A DNA stretch of 64,000 nucleotides from Comamonas sp. (GTDB lineage: Bacteria; Pseudomonadota; Gammaproteobacteria; Burkholderiales; Burkholderiaceae_C): positions 1-64,000 of the forward strand of contig JAITLR010000017.1 in the NCBI GenBank assembly GCA_031277805.1. Direction: 5' to 3'. The translations under genes were made by a program, and so were the position numbers. Shown here piece after piece: positions 35,871 to 45,319 of this stretch. Every line of letters starts with the position of its first letter. Position 1 is the stretch's first letter. Under the pieces are notes generated by a model. The model was given only the letters and a program-made list of their open reading frames with translations, had not been told where the DNA came from and did no database searches.

Positions 35871-38363
35871 ATGAATGCATTGACGAAAAGTGCCCTGGTC
35901 GAACTGCCGGTGGAAGGCATGACTTGCGCCTCCTGTGTGGGGCGCGTGGAGCGTGCGCTCAAGAAAGTGCCGGGCGTGCGCAGCGCCGTGGTCAATCTGG
36001 CCACCGAGAAAGCCAGCCTGAGCCTGGACGACCCCTCGCAAGCCCAGACCGTGGTTCCCGCCGCCATTGCGGCAGTGGAGAAGGCCGGCTATGCCGTGCC
36101 GCAGCGCCAGTTCGACCTGCAGGTCGACGGCATGACCTGCGCCTCCTGCGTGGGGCGCGTGGAACGTGCGCTGCAGAAAGTGCCGGGCGTGCAGTCTGCC
36201 AGTGTGAACCTGGCGACTGAACGCGCCAGCGTGCAGGCCAGTGACGGCACCGATGTGAGTGTGCTGATTGCCGCCATTGCCAAAGCTGGCTACGAAGCAG
36301 CGCCGGTGCCGCAGGCCCGCGAAGGCCAGGCCGTGGAAGACGCCACGGCCCAGCGCCAGGCAGCGGAGCGCGAGTCGCTCAGGAAGTCGCTGATCTTTGC
36401 CGCTGTGTTTGCGCTGCCAGTGTTTCTGCTGGAAATGGGCGGTCACATGGTGCCCGCGTTTCACCACTGGATTGCGCAGACCATCGGCACGCAGAACAGC
36501 TGGTACATCCAGTTCATCTTGACGGCGATTGTGCTGTTTGGCCCTGGCCGCCGCTTCTTTGCAAAAGGTGTTCCCGCACTGCTGCGCGGCGCGCCCGATA
36601 TGAATTCGCTGGTGGCTGTGGGCACCACGGCGGCCTTTGCCTATTCGGTGGTCGCGACCTTCATGCCGCAGTTGCTTCCCGCAGGTACGGTCAATGTGTA
36701 TTACGAGGCGGCTGCCGTCATCGTTGCACTGATTCTGCTGGGGCGCTTTCTGGAGGCGCGGGCCAAGGGCAATACCTCGGAAGCAATCCGTCGCCTGGTA
36801 CAACTGCAGGCCAGGACGGCCCGCGTGCGCCGCGATGGCGTGGTGCAGGAGCTGGACATTGCCCAGGTGCGCGCCGGCGATGTGATTGAAGTGCGCCCCG
36901 GTGAGCGCATTCCCGTCGATGGCGAGGTCATCGAAGGCCAGAGCTTTGTCGATGAATCCATGATCAGCGGCGAGCCCGTGCCCGTGGAAAAGACTGAGGG
37001 CGCGGAAGTGGTGGGCGGCACCGTCAACCAGAACGGCGCGCTGGCCTTCAAGGCCACCAAGGTCGGTGCCGACACCTTGCTGGCGCAGATCATTCGCATG
37101 GTGGAACAGGCCCAGGGCAGCAAGCTGCCAATCCAGGCACTGGTGGACAAGATCACCATGTGGTTTGTGCCGGCGGTCATGGCCGCGGCCCTGCTGACCT
37201 TTGCGGTCTGGCTGATCTGGGGCCCGTCACCCGCGCTGAGCTTTGCGCTGGTCAATGCCGTGGCTGTGCTCATAATTGCCTGCCCTTGCGCCATGGGTCT
37301 GGCCACGCCGACCTCCATCATGGTGGGCACGGGCCGCGCTGCGCAAATGGGGGTGCTGCTGCGCAAGGGCGAGGCCTTGCAGCAGCTCAAGGATGCCAGG
37401 GTGGTGGCTGTGGACAAAACCGGCACCCTGACCAAGGGCCGTCCTGAACTGACCGATCTGGTATTGGCACATCATCTCAATGTCGGCCTGCAGCGCAGCA
37501 CCGTGCTGGCCCAGGTGGCGGCCGTGGAGGACCGCAGCGAGCACCCGATTGCCCGCGCCATTGTCGATGCGGCCAAGGCCGAGGGCTTGCAGATTCCCGC
37601 CATCAGCGCATTTGAATCGGTGACCGGTTTTGGTGTGCGCGCTGTGGTGGATGCGGCCAAGGTCGAGATTGGCGCCGACCGTTTCATGCGCGAACTGGGC
37701 CTGAGCGTGGATGGTTTTGCCTCCGAAGCCCAGCGCCTGGGCAGCGAAGGCAAGACGCCGCTGTATGCAGCCATTGGAGGCCAATTGGCGGCCATGATTG
37801 CCGTGGCCGACCCCATCAAGCCCACGACCAAGCCTGCAATCGATGCGCTGCATGCATTGGGCCTGAAGGTGGCCATGATTACCGGCGACAACCGTCACAC
37901 GGCCGAGGCCATCGCCAGGCAGCTGGGCATTGACGAAGTGGTGGCCGAGGTGCTGCCCGGAGGCAAGGTCGAAGCGGTGCAGCGCCTCAAGGCCGAACAC
38001 GGCACGCTGGCCTATGTGGGCGACGGCATCAACGATGCCCCTGCGCTGGCCGAAGCCGATGTGGGCATTGCGATTGGTACTGGCACCGATATCGCCATCG
38101 AAGCAGCCGATGTGGTGCTGATGTCGGGCGATCTCTCGGGCGTACCCAACGCGATTGCGCTGTCCAAGGCCACGATGAAGAACATTGGCGAAAACCTGTT
38201 CTGGGCCTTTGCCTACAACGTGGCGCTGATTCCGGTGGCCGCTGGTGCGCTGTACCCGGTCAACGGCACGCTGCTTTCGCCCGTGTTTGCGGCGGGGGCC
38301 ATGGCATTGTCCAGCGTGTTTGTGCTCTCCAACGCCTTGCGGCTCAAGCGCTTCAAGGTCTGA
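35871..38363 (+). CDS. copA: Copper-exporting P1B-type ATPase
   Basis: 830-residue Cu(I) efflux ATPase of the inner membrane. Two N-terminal heavy-metal-binding domains, each with GMTCASC (about 16-22 and 87-93) and near-identical sequence, suggest internal duplication. About eight helices follow, with the intramembrane CPC motif in [15 protein letters not shown] (about 470), phosphorylation site DKTGTLTKG (about 515), nucleotide-domain HP in SEHPIARA, and [10 protein letters not shown] (about 717). The start at 35871 is chosen because GGAG lies 6 bases upstream; ATG 35859 is in frame but lacks a site. Driven by the MerR-type promoter just upstream. Confidence 0.96.
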   Translation: MNALTKSALVELPVEGMTCASCVGRVERALKKVPGVRSAVVNLATEKASLSLDDPSQAQTVVPAAIAAVEKAGYAVPQRQFDLQVDGMTCASCVGRVERALQKVPGVQSASVNLATERASVQASDGTDVSVLIAAIAKAGYEAAPVPQAREGQAVEDATAQRQAAERESLRKSLIFAAVFALPVFLLEMGGHMVPAFHHWIAQTIGTQNSWYIQFILTAIVLFGPGRRFFAKGVPALLRGAPDMNSLVAVGTTAAFAYSVVATFMPQLLPAGTVNVYYEAAAVIVALILLGRFLEARAKGNTSEAIRRLVQLQARTARVRRDGVVQELDIAQVRAGDVIEVRPGERIPVDGEVIEGQSFVDESMISGEPVPVEKTEGAEVVGGTVNQNGALAFKATKVGADTLLAQIIRMVEQAQGSKLPIQALVDKITMWFVPAVMAAALLTFAVWLIWGPSPALSFALVNAVAVLIIACPCAMGLATPTSIMVGTGRAAQMGVLLRKGEALQQLKDARVVAVDKTGTLTKGRPELTDLVLAHHLNVGLQRSTVLAQVAAVEDRSEHPIARAIVDAAKAEGLQIPAISAFESVTGFGVRAVVDAAKVEIGADRFMRELGLSVDGFASEAQRLGSEGKTPLYAAIGGQLAAMIAVADPIKPTTKPAIDALHALGLKVAMITGDNRHTAEAIARQLGIDEVVAEVLPGGKVEAVQRLKAEHGTLAYVGDGINDAPALAEADVGIAIGTGTDIAIEAADVVLMSGDLSGVPNAIALSKATMKNIGENLFWAFAYNVALIPVAAGALYPVNGTLLSPVFAAGAMALSSVFVLSNALRLKRFKV

Positions 38364-38376
38364 GAGCTATTCAAAA

Positions 38377-38461
38377 AGAAGCTGCTCCCGCAATATCAGA
38401 CTGGGTTTCAGAGAGATTCCTCCCTAAGACTCAGGTAGATAGAGCGGGAGCAGCTCTTTTA
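38377..38461. repeat. ~85-bp interspersed repeat, copy F (copA/ribE convergent end)
   Basis: Perfect 12-bp arms AGCTGCTCCCGC (38380-38391) and GCGGGAGCAGCT enclose a ~50-base loop containing GGGTTTCAGAGAG. A-run before and T-run after the arms let it serve as a bidirectional terminator for copA and the convergent ribE. The arm sequence differs from other copies but is compensated, so pairing is conserved. Confidence 0.8.
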
Positions 38462-38471
38462 TTGAGAGTGC

Positions 38472-39173
38472 TTACTTGAGCTTGGGCACATCCACAAAAT
38501 CATCCAGGCTCAGACCTTTTTCGGCCAGCAGGGCTTCAAGCATGGGCTTGAGTCGGCCCAGACTGGCTTCCACGGTTTCGCGCACGGTGTCCACCACCAC
38601 CTGGGTGCCGCGTTCGATCTCGATATTCACCAGATCGCCGACCTTCTTGTTGCCGAACACCGTCATGCGCAGGGTTTCCGGAATCAGCCAGACCTCGAAC
38701 CAGCCCTGCTTGCGATTCACCTCGGCCACGGTCAGGCTGGCGCCATTGACGGCGATATAGCCCTTGGCGAACACATAGGGGCGAAAGGCCTCGGGGATGC
38801 CGAAGCGGATCTTGTGGTTCGTGTCGGTCTTGACGATTTCCAGCAGCGGCGCCGTGAAGTCCACATGGCCGGACAGCGGATGACCGCCGATCTCGGCCCC
38901 GTCCTTGGCAGCGCGCTCCACATTGAGCGTGTCACCCTCCTGATAGCTGCCCAGCGTGGTGATGTTCAGGCTTTGCAGCATCACATCGAAGGTGGCGCTG
39001 GTGGGCGAGAGGTTTTCCGTCACCGTCAGGCACACGCCATCATGCGAGACGCTGGCACCTATGGCCAGGTCCTGACAGAAGCCTTCGGGAAACTCCATGG
39101 TGAAGGTGCGCAGACCGTCCTGGTCGCGCAGCGCGGCAATCTTTGCCACGGCCTGAATGATGCCGGTAAACAC
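38472..39173 (-). CDS. ribE: Riboflavin synthase alpha chain
   Basis: 233-residue enzyme converting two 6,7-dimethyl-8-ribityllumazines to riboflavin. It starts MFTGIIQ as the family does and shows the two internal lumazine-binding repeats: SVSHDGVCLTV / GHPLSGHVD in the first half and YIAVNGASLTV in the second. Slightly longer than the usual 200-215 residues because of the C-terminal tail (about 205-233). No FMN riboswitch was recognised in the 93 bases upstream. Other rib genes are not adjacent. Confidence 0.96.
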   Translation of the reverse strand: MFTGIIQAVAKIAALRDQDGLRTFTMEFPEGFCQDLAIGASVSHDGVCLTVTENLSPTSATFDVMLQSLNITTLGSYQEGDTLNVERAAKDGAEIGGHPLSGHVDFTAPLLEIVKTDTNHKIRFGIPEAFRPYVFAKGYIAVNGASLTVAEVNRKQGWFEVWLIPETLRMTVFGNKKVGDLVNIEIERGTQVVVDTVRETVEASLGRLKPMLEALLAEKGLSLDDFVDVPKLK

Positions 39174-39266
39174 AGGGCAGACTCTCTTATCAACAGGCGG
39201 GCGCCGGGCGCTGGCCTTGGGTCAAAAAAGCTATTTTGCCTGTTTGCCCCTTAACCCGACCCGCGT

Positions 39267-40142
39267 CTAGGCGAAGGCTGGCCGGCCTTCCCAGAAGCCG
39301 CTAATCAATGCCTCCGGCTTTTTGAGTGCACGCACCCAGGCGCAGTCGGGCCATGCATCCATCTGCACGCTCATGCCGGCAAAAACGCCATAACCGGGGC
39401 CGGCGGTGATTTCCCCGTCAGCCTGCAAGGTTTCGCCCGTGCGTATGCTGCAGGCCGCGCGAATATCGCCCAGTGCCTTGATGCCCCAGCCAGCCTGAAT
39501 ATGGTTGCCGCATTTGATATGGCTGTTGCTGGCGATACCGTGGCCCACTTCCAGCAGCCCCTGCACCTGGATGGCATTGCCTGCGCGCAAGCCCTTGGCG
39601 CAGTGCATATCGCCTTGCACCTCCACTTCCTGGCCGATATGGGCATTGCCTTTGAGCTTCACATGGCCGCCGCTGCGCAGCTCCCAGCCCGTGCGCAGGT
39701 CTTCGGCGCGGATATCGCCTTGCACTTCCACGCTCCAGGCCACCTTGACATTGCCGCCAGCCTGCAGTAATTCGTCGGCAAAGATGGCGCCGCCACACTG
39801 AATCTCTTCACCGGCTTCCAGCTTGCCAGCGCGTATGCCTCCGCCCACCTGCAGGCTGCGACCCACGAGCAACTGACCGGGCACGCGCACATCGCCATGC
39901 ACGATCAGCGTGCCGGCATAGACAAAGTTGTCGGCCTCCAGATGTTCGAGCTCCAGCACGCTGTTGGTGGAGCCAAAGTTCTCCAGCAGCCAGCGCGCAT
40001 CTTCCACGCGGCCTGCGCCGACCTGGGTATCCATGGCGGCCTGGTAGTCGCCGCCGGCCAGGTTGTTGCGCACAAACCAGCGGTAACCCATGGCGCAAGG
40101 GTTTTTGCCGCGCAAGAAGTTTTGAGTGAGTTCCATGTCCAT
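39267..40142 (-). CDS. Beta-solenoid, bactofilin-like polymer-forming protein
   Basis: 291-residue protein of unknown function. After an N-terminal region (about 1-75, ELTQNFLRGKNPCAMGYRWF) come about a dozen short repeats of the form G-x-I-x-A/V-x-x-L-x-A-G/x-W-x-I-x-x-G-G (about 76-260), as in bactofilins and other polymer-forming beta-helices. No signal peptide, so cytoplasmic. GGAGG lies 6 bases before ATG 40142; the longer open frame is not supported. It is a single gene. A structural or scaffold role is inferred from fold only. Confidence 0.75.
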   Translation of the reverse strand: MDMELTQNFLRGKNPCAMGYRWFVRNNLAGGDYQAAMDTQVGAGRVEDARWLLENFGSTNSVLELEHLEADNFVYAGTLIVHGDVRVPGQLLVGRSLQVGGGIRAGKLEAGEEIQCGGAIFADELLQAGGNVKVAWSVEVQGDIRAEDLRTGWELRSGGHVKLKGNAHIGQEVEVQGDMHCAKGLRAGNAIQVQGLLEVGHGIASNSHIKCGNHIQAGWGIKALGDIRAACSIRTGETLQADGEITAGPGYGVFAGMSVQMDAWPDCAWVRALKKPEALISGFWEGRPAFA

Positions 40143-40581
40143 GGCTGACCTCCGGATCGTCCGTTGAGCAAAAGTCGGTGCGTGGCGGGACATGGCCTGA
40201 TGGCCTTGGACGTACTTCCGCCTTGCACCTGGGGCTGTGCTGTTGTTGGAAGGCCGTGCGGAGGAGGTGAGCTGTGGTGCTTCAAGCCATCCGCACGGCG
40301 GCGGAAAGCATGGCCGTGACACCGCTGAGGCTCACGAATGCGGTCGGAATGCCATGGCGGCGGGTATGCAGCGCACGCAGCACGCAGGCACGCGCAGGCA
40401 GCTCTGCGGCAAAGGCAAAGCGGCGCAAGCGGGCAGCGGTGGAAAGATGCGTGCAGGCCATGGTTCAGAAGACAGGCAAGGACCGGATTATGCCGCGCGC
40501 TACCTGTCGGTGCCACAGGCGGCGGCAGAGCCCCTGCCGTCCTTGCCGATGCCTGGCCTGGTTCAAGGCCTATTTCAAGGT
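40143..40581. other. 439-base region without a recognised gene
   Basis: Lies between the start of the bactofilin-like gene and the end of the aminotransferase gene. Open frames here lack good starts and family resemblance. Just after the aminotransferase stop is a 12-base tandem repeat (minus strand CTTGAAATAGAC / CTTGAAATAGGC, about 40561-40590). It presumably contains the bactofilin-gene promoter. Confidence 0.4.
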
Positions 40582-41817
40582 CTATTTCAAGACCTGTTGC
40601 ACGGCCATGCGCAGTCGTTCGACGGCCTGCGCTATCTGCGGCACCTCGGGCGCGGCAAACGACATGCGCAGCGTGTGCAAGTCGGGGTCGGCAGGGTAGA
40701 AGGCCTTGCCGGGCACATAGACCACACCTTGCGCCACGGCGGCGTCGAACAGTTTTTGCGGATCGATGCTGCGGTCCAGCTCGGCCCAGACGAACATGCC
40801 GCCTGCGGGGCGCGAGCAGCGTATGCCGCTGTCCTCTCCATCGCTCAGGCCCCGCACCAGGGCCTGCATGCGGCGTTGGTATTCCTGGCGCGCGCGCTGC
40901 ACCGTGGCCGGGTAGCGGCCGCCATGCAGATAGCAGGCCGCGATCGATTGGGTCAGCGGCGAGGTGCACAGATCGGCCGTCTGCTTGGCCACGGTGCAGC
41001 GGCGCAGCAGGGGCGCGTCGGCCAGCATCCAGCCTACGCGCAGCGCGGGTGCCACGGTCTTGGACAGGCTGGACAGATAGACGACCGGATTGCTGCCCGC
41101 CGCGGCCAGCCGCTCGCCCGTGGCGCGCACGGTGGCCGGCATGGCCTGGAGGGCGCCGTCATGGGCGTCGAAGCGCAGCTCGCCATAAGGGTCGTCCTCC
41201 ACCACGCGAAAGCCGTACTCCAGCGCCAGGCTCACCAGGGCCTCGCGGCGCTCGGCGGCCAGCAGCGTACCGCGCGGGTTGGAGAAATTGGGCACGGTGT
41301 ACAGCAGCTTGGGGCGCTGCTGGGCGGGCAGCTCGGCCAGCAACTGGGCCAGGGCTTCGGTCTGCAGGCCTTGCTCGTCCATGGGGATGGGCAGGATGCG
41401 CGCCTGAGCCAGGCGCAGGGCCTGCAGCGTGGCCGGGTAGGCCGGCACCTCGACCAGCACCGTGTCGCCGGGCTCGACGAGCACGCGCACCAGCAGGTCG
41501 AAGGCCTGCTGCGAACCCGTGGTCACCAGAATGTCGGAGGCTGCGGCCTGCATGCCGCGCTCGCGCGCCTGCAGCGCCAGGGCCTCGCGCAGCTCGGCCA
41601 GACCTTCGGTGGCGCCGTACTGCAGTGCACCCGGGCCTTGGGCCATGGCCTGCTGGGCGGCCAGAGCCAGGCCCTCGGCATCGAAGAGGCTGGGCGAGGG
41701 ATAGCCGCCGGCCAGCGAGATCATGCCGGGGCGGGACAGGTAGGGAAACAGCTCGCGTATGGGCGAGCCAGCTGGCTCGGCAAACGGCGCGGCAAACGGG
41801 GCCAGCGCCGGGCTCAT
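40582..41817 (-). CDS. PLP-dependent aminotransferase, class I/II (probable 2-aminoadipate aminotransferase)
   Basis: 411-residue fold-type I aminotransferase. Motifs: SLAGGYPSPSLF, YGATEGLAELREAL, VPNFSNPRGTLL, and the PLP lysine in SSLSKTVAPALRVGW (about 250). The sequence resembles the aminoadipate/aromatic (LysN, AmaC) group. Its ATG overlaps the stop of the HglS gene by 4 bases (ATGA), so the two are translated together. Because HglS acts on 2-oxoadipate, the enzyme most likely makes that acid from 2-aminoadipate in lysine catabolism. This assignment is from context. Confidence 0.88.
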   Translation of the reverse strand: MSPALAPFAAPFAEPAGSPIRELFPYLSRPGMISLAGGYPSPSLFDAEGLALAAQQAMAQGPGALQYGATEGLAELREALALQARERGMQAAASDILVTTGSQQAFDLLVRVLVEPGDTVLVEVPAYPATLQALRLAQARILPIPMDEQGLQTEALAQLLAELPAQQRPKLLYTVPNFSNPRGTLLAAERREALVSLALEYGFRVVEDDPYGELRFDAHDGALQAMPATVRATGERLAAAGSNPVVYLSSLSKTVAPALRVGWMLADAPLLRRCTVAKQTADLCTSPLTQSIAACYLHGGRYPATVQRARQEYQRRMQALVRGLSDGEDSGIRCSRPAGGMFVWAELDRSIDPQKLFDAAVAQGVVYVPGKAFYPADPDLHTLRMSFAAPEVPQIAQAVERLRMAVQQVLK

Positions 41818-43211
41818 GCGAGGGCTCCGGCCAGGGCCGCGCGTACTCGGGTCATCGATTGCTGCTGGGCCGCCTCGTAGAGGGCGATCTCGTCGTGCAC
41901 GCGCGCGCCCAGAGCGCTCTCGAAGACCTGCTGCGCCGCATGGGCCTGGTACTGTTTCTGTTCCTCGCCGCCCAGATTGGACTGGAAGATGCCGGCCGCG
42001 CTCACGGGCAGAAAGTCTTCGTAGGTGATGGGCTCGGCCAGCACCAGACCCAGAGCGATCAGTTCTTCCAGGCCAGCCTCGGCGGCGCTCTGAGGCGACT
42101 GGGCCTGGCCCTGCCCGGTCAGGCTGTAGCGGTAGAAGGCCAGGCCCTGGTTGCGCAATTCCTCGTGCGTGTCGGGGAACTGCGCAAAGACCTGCTGCAG
42201 GCGGTAGTCATAGTCGGGCGCGGCACTGCCTGCGCTGTCTATGCTGCGTACCAGACCCAGCAGCTCGTCGTACAGCGCGCGGCCCTTGCGTGTCAGCGCC
42301 ACGCCGCGCTGCTCGATCTCGCCAAAGCGCGCGGTATGGGCGCCAGCACTGTCGGCGCCGGTAAAGCGTATGGCCTCCTTGAGTGCCTTGAAGCTGGTCT
42401 GACGCAACAGGATGGGGCAGGCGCGCTGGGGCGGACCCTCGACCACGTCCTTGGCGTCCATGCCACGCGCGGGCATACCTGTCTGGGCCTGGTCTATGTC
42501 CAGCGTGCGCGGTGTCAGGTGATTGATGTGCGGGCCCTTGAAGCACACCACATCGGCCACCAGGCGGTGGGCCTTCTGCAGGGCCTCGTAGGTGGCGGCG
42601 TCCACGGTGGCGTCGCTATGCCAGCGGAAGGTTTCCAGCGCCTGTTGCACAAAGGCGTCGGCATCCTGGCTGTCCAGCCCGCCGTCGCGCTCGGCCTGGG
42701 TGATCAGTTCCAGCGCGCGCGGCGTGAAGATCCGGCGGCGCTGGAGGATCTCGGCAGCCTGTTCACGCAGCGCGGCATCGGTGATCAGCTCCAGGCGCAG
42801 CAGCGAGGTGAAGACGCGAAAAGGGTTGGCCAGCAGCGCCTCGTCATGCACGGGACGAAAGGCCGTGGAATGCACGGGCACGCCGGCCACCGAGAGGTCG
42901 TAATAGCCCACGGGCTCCATGCCCATCACGGCGAACAGGCGGCGCAGCGTGGCCAGCTCCTCGGCGGTACCCACGCGGATGGCGCCGTGGCGCTCCACAT
43001 CCAGGCGTTCCAGCTCGCCGCTTCTGGCCATGCGCTGGCGCAGTTCGGGGTCATCCTGCAGCGCCAGTGCGTTGACATCGGCCACCAGGTCGATCAGCGT
43101 GCCGTACTGCGGCACTTCCTTGCGATACATCTCGGACATGGCGCGCGAGAAGCGCGTGCGGATCTCGTTGGTGGAAACAAAGTGGGGGCTGGGGGAATGC
43201 GTGGCACTCAT
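41814..43211 (-). CDS. hglS: 2-oxoadipate dioxygenase/decarboxylase (HglS, DUF1338)
   Basis: 465-residue non-haem iron enzyme of the VOC/DUF1338 family, which converts 2-oxoadipate to D-2-hydroxyglutarate in the Pseudomonas putida lysine pathway. Motifs include TRFSRAMSEMYRKEVPQYGTL, GVPVHSTAFRPV and PHINHLTPRTLDID, the latter two holding the presumed metal histidines. The frame is open to 43364, but MSATHSPSPHFVS at 43211 fits the family length. The downstream aminotransferase gene overlaps by 4 bases; a LysR gene is divergent. Confidence 0.9.
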   Translation of the reverse strand: MSATHSPSPHFVSTNEIRTRFSRAMSEMYRKEVPQYGTLIDLVADVNALALQDDPELRQRMARSGELERLDVERHGAIRVGTAEELATLRRLFAVMGMEPVGYYDLSVAGVPVHSTAFRPVHDEALLANPFRVFTSLLRLELITDAALREQAAEILQRRRIFTPRALELITQAERDGGLDSQDADAFVQQALETFRWHSDATVDAATYEALQKAHRLVADVVCFKGPHINHLTPRTLDIDQAQTGMPARGMDAKDVVEGPPQRACPILLRQTSFKALKEAIRFTGADSAGAHTARFGEIEQRGVALTRKGRALYDELLGLVRSIDSAGSAAPDYDYRLQQVFAQFPDTHEELRNQGLAFYRYSLTGQGQAQSPQSAAEAGLEELIALGLVLAEPITYEDFLPVSAAGIFQSNLGGEEQKQYQAHAAQQVFESALGARVHDEIALYEAAQQQSMTRVRAALAGALA

Positions 43212-43342
43212 GACGGGAAGAAGGGCTGGGTTGATTGGAACGGCCGCACCACAGGCTGTGGCCGCAAAGATACGCAGCATGTTCTGCGCTGTCCTGACTT
43301 CGGTCAAACGATAATCCGGCCTGCAGGTCATACCTAAACGGA

Positions 43343-44296
43343 ATGAACCAGCGCCCACCCCCACTCACCGGTTCACCCATGCAGCTGTCCCGTCGCTTTC
43401 TGCCCCCCATGTCCCTGCTGTGCGCCTTCGAGGCTTCGGCGCGGCACCAGAGCTTTACCGCGGCCGCGGCCGAGCTGCACCTCACGCAAAGCGCCGTCAG
43501 CCGCCAGATCCGCGCGCTGGAAGAGCGCCTGGGTACCGAGCTGTTCGTGCGCGAGCGCCAGACCGTGCGCCTGAGCGCCGCCGGCCAGGCCTATGCGCAG
43601 GAGATACGCGCAGCCCTGGTGCGCATCTCCAATGCCACGCTGGGCTTTCGCACCAATCCGCAGGGCGGCAGCCTGAACCTAGCCATACTGCCGACCTTCG
43701 GCACACGCTGGCTGGCGCCGCGGCTGCCGCAGTTCTTCAGTGCGCATCCGGGCATCACCATCAATCTGACCACGCGGCTGTCGCAGTTCGACTTTCAGCT
43801 CGAAGCCGTGGATGCCGCCATTCATTTCGGCCTGCCGAGCTGGCCTGGCGCCGAGCTGGAGTTTCTGATGAGCGAGACCGTGGTCCCGGCCTGCAGCCCC
43901 GATGTCGCGGCCCAGTACCGTTTTGCCCAGCCGCAGGATCTGCTGCGCGCGCCCTTGCTGCATCTGGCCTCGCGCCCCGATGCCTGGCGGCGCTGGTTCG
44001 GCAGCCAGGGCTGTGAGGCCAGCGATATGCAGGGCATGTTGTTCGACCAGTTTGCGACGGCCGCACAGGCTGCCATCGCTGGCGTGGGCGTGGCGCTGCT
44101 GCCCAAGTTTCTGATTGCACGCGAGCTGCAGAGCGGCGATCTGGTACAGGCTTTGCCGCAGTTGCCGGAGGTGGAAAGCGCCGAGCGTTATTACCTGGCC
44201 TGGCCGACCAGCCGCTCGGCCTATCCGCCGCTGCAGGCTTTCCAGAGCTGGCTCAAGCAGGCCGCCCAGGAGTTCGCGCCGCCTGTAGCACCCTGA
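43343..44296 (+). CDS. LysR-family regulator (GcvA-like), probable regulator of hglS operon
   Basis: 317-residue regulator with HTH SLLCAFEASARHQSFTAAAAELHLTQSAVSRQI (about residues 24-56) and effector domain (about 110-305). Divergent from hglS (131 bases between starts), so it probably controls the hglS-aminotransferase pair. An ATG at 43379 (MQLSRRFLPPM) is an alternative start. Its 3' end faces repeat copy E. Confidence 0.9.
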   Translation: MNQRPPPLTGSPMQLSRRFLPPMSLLCAFEASARHQSFTAAAAELHLTQSAVSRQIRALEERLGTELFVRERQTVRLSAAGQAYAQEIRAALVRISNATLGFRTNPQGGSLNLAILPTFGTRWLAPRLPQFFSAHPGITINLTTRLSQFDFQLEAVDAAIHFGLPSWPGAELEFLMSETVVPACSPDVAAQYRFAQPQDLLRAPLLHLASRPDAWRRWFGSQGCEASDMQGMLFDQFATAAQAAIAGVGVALLPKFLIARELQSGDLVQALPQLPEVESAERYYLAWPTSRSAYPPLQAFQSWLKQAAQEFAPPVAP

Positions 44297-44303
44297 CGCC
44301 TAT

Positions 44304-44332
44304 AAAAAAAGGAGCTGCCAGCGCAGCTCCTT
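44304..44332 (-). terminator. Terminator for the gltI-like gene, formed by the end of repeat E
   Basis: Perfect 10-bp stem AAGGAGCTGC / GCAGCTCCTT with a CAGC loop. On the minus strand it is followed by TTTTTTTATA, an intrinsic terminator for the convergent binding-protein gene. It is made from the left arm of repeat copy E. Confidence 0.85.
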
Positions 44333-44393
44333 GAAGGGTTTGAATTTGAAAACTAGCTGAAGCGACCATGTATAGGGCGCTGCCAGCTATCGA
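44309..44393. repeat. ~85-bp interspersed repeat, copy E (LysR/gltI convergent end)
   Basis: Left end AAGGAGCTGCCAGCGC, centre GGGTTTGAATTTG, right end GGCGCTGCCAGCTATC. Same length and modules as copies A and D. Here the left arm folds on itself to give the terminator at 44304-44332. Confidence 0.8.
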
Positions 44394-44407
44394 ATCAAAG
44401 TTGATGC

Positions 44408-45319
44408 TCAGCTGCTATAGGCTTCGAGCGGCTTGTCGTTGGGCTCCTGCAGCAGTTGCTTGAGCGTGTCGCTCATGGGCAGGTTCAGCGGCATTTCCTT
44501 GGGCGGGATGGGCTGCATGAACCACTTACCGTAGATCTTGGCGACTTCGCCCGACTTCATCATGCGCACCAGCGCGTCGTCCACGGCCTTTTTGAACGCG
44601 GGGTCGTCCTTGCGCATCAGCAGCGCGATGGGCTCTGAGCCCAGCACCTCGCCCACGATCTTGTAGCCCTTGGGATCCTTGGAGTTGGCGATCACGCCGG
44701 CCAGCAGGTTGTCGTCCAGCACAAAGGCGTCGGCGCGGCCGGACTCCAGCATCAGAAAGCTCTCGAAGTGGTCCTTGCCCAGCTGGGTCGGCAGCTTCAC
44801 GTTGTTGTCGTGGCTGTATTTGCGCAGCAGCTGCACGGCGGTGGTGCCGGCCGATGCCGCCACGGTCTTGCCGTCGAGCTGCTTGAACGAGGTCACGGGC
44901 GAGTCGGCGCGCACGGCCATGCGCACCTGGCTCACATAGGTGGTGACGGCGAAGGACACCTGCTTCTGGCGGCTGAGGTTGTTGGTCGTGGGGCCGCAGC
45001 CCATGTCCACCGTACCGTTCTGTACCAGGGGCATGGTGTTCTGGGCGGTGATGGCCATGTATTCGATCTTGGCGCTGGGCGCGATCTGGGCCAGAACCTT
45101 CTCGCACAGTTCCACGTGATAGCCGGTGAAGCGGTGGTTGGCGCCTATGGCGTAGGCCATGGGCGCCGAGCTTTCGCGCACGCCGATGACGACCTTGCCG
45201 GTCTTCTGGATCTTGTCCAGCGTGCCGTCGGGCGTGGTTTGTGCCTGAGCGCCAAAGGCGGTCATGGCGGCTACAAGGGCGGTACATGCCAGCGTTATGT
45301 TCGCGGTCATCAAGCGCAT
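44408..45319 (-). CDS. Glutamate/aspartate ABC transporter substrate-binding protein (GltI-like)
   Basis: 303-residue periplasmic binding protein with a signal peptide (about 1-26, cleaved after AQA). Family-3 solute-binding features: DTLDKIQKTGKVVIGVRESSAPMAY-like opening, GYHVELCEKVL, MGCGPTTNNLSRQKQVSFAVTTY and AVSAGTT-like nucleotide ASAGTTAVQLL. It closely resembles GltI/AatJ. No GltJKL permease or ATPase gene is adjacent, so it is an orphan receptor that must use components encoded elsewhere. Confidence 0.9.
   Translation of the reverse strand: MRLMTANITLACTALVAAMTAFGAQAQTTPDGTLDKIQKTGKVVIGVRESSAPMAYAIGANHRFTGYHVELCEKVLAQIAPSAKIEYMAITAQNTMPLVQNGTVDMGCGPTTNNLSRQKQVSFAVTTYVSQVRMAVRADSPVTSFKQLDGKTVAASAGTTAVQLLRKYSHDNNVKLPTQLGKDHFESFLMLESGRADAFVLDDNLLAGVIANSKDPKGYKIVGEVLGSEPIALLMRKDDPAFKKAVDDALVRMMKSGEVAKIYGKWFMQPIPPKEMPLNLPMSDTLKQLLQEPNDKPLEAYSS

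Noticed and set aside
39174-39266. FMN riboswitch upstream of ribE
   Set aside because: Only 93 bases lie between ribE and the next gene on the same strand, and no conserved FMN-aptamer sequence was recognised.
40338-43337. 999-codon open frame on the plus strand
   Set aside because: It lies antisense to the aminotransferase and HglS genes, which have clear motifs and coupled starts; its translation is Arg/Ala/Pro-rich low-complexity sequence typical of shadow frames in GC-rich DNA.
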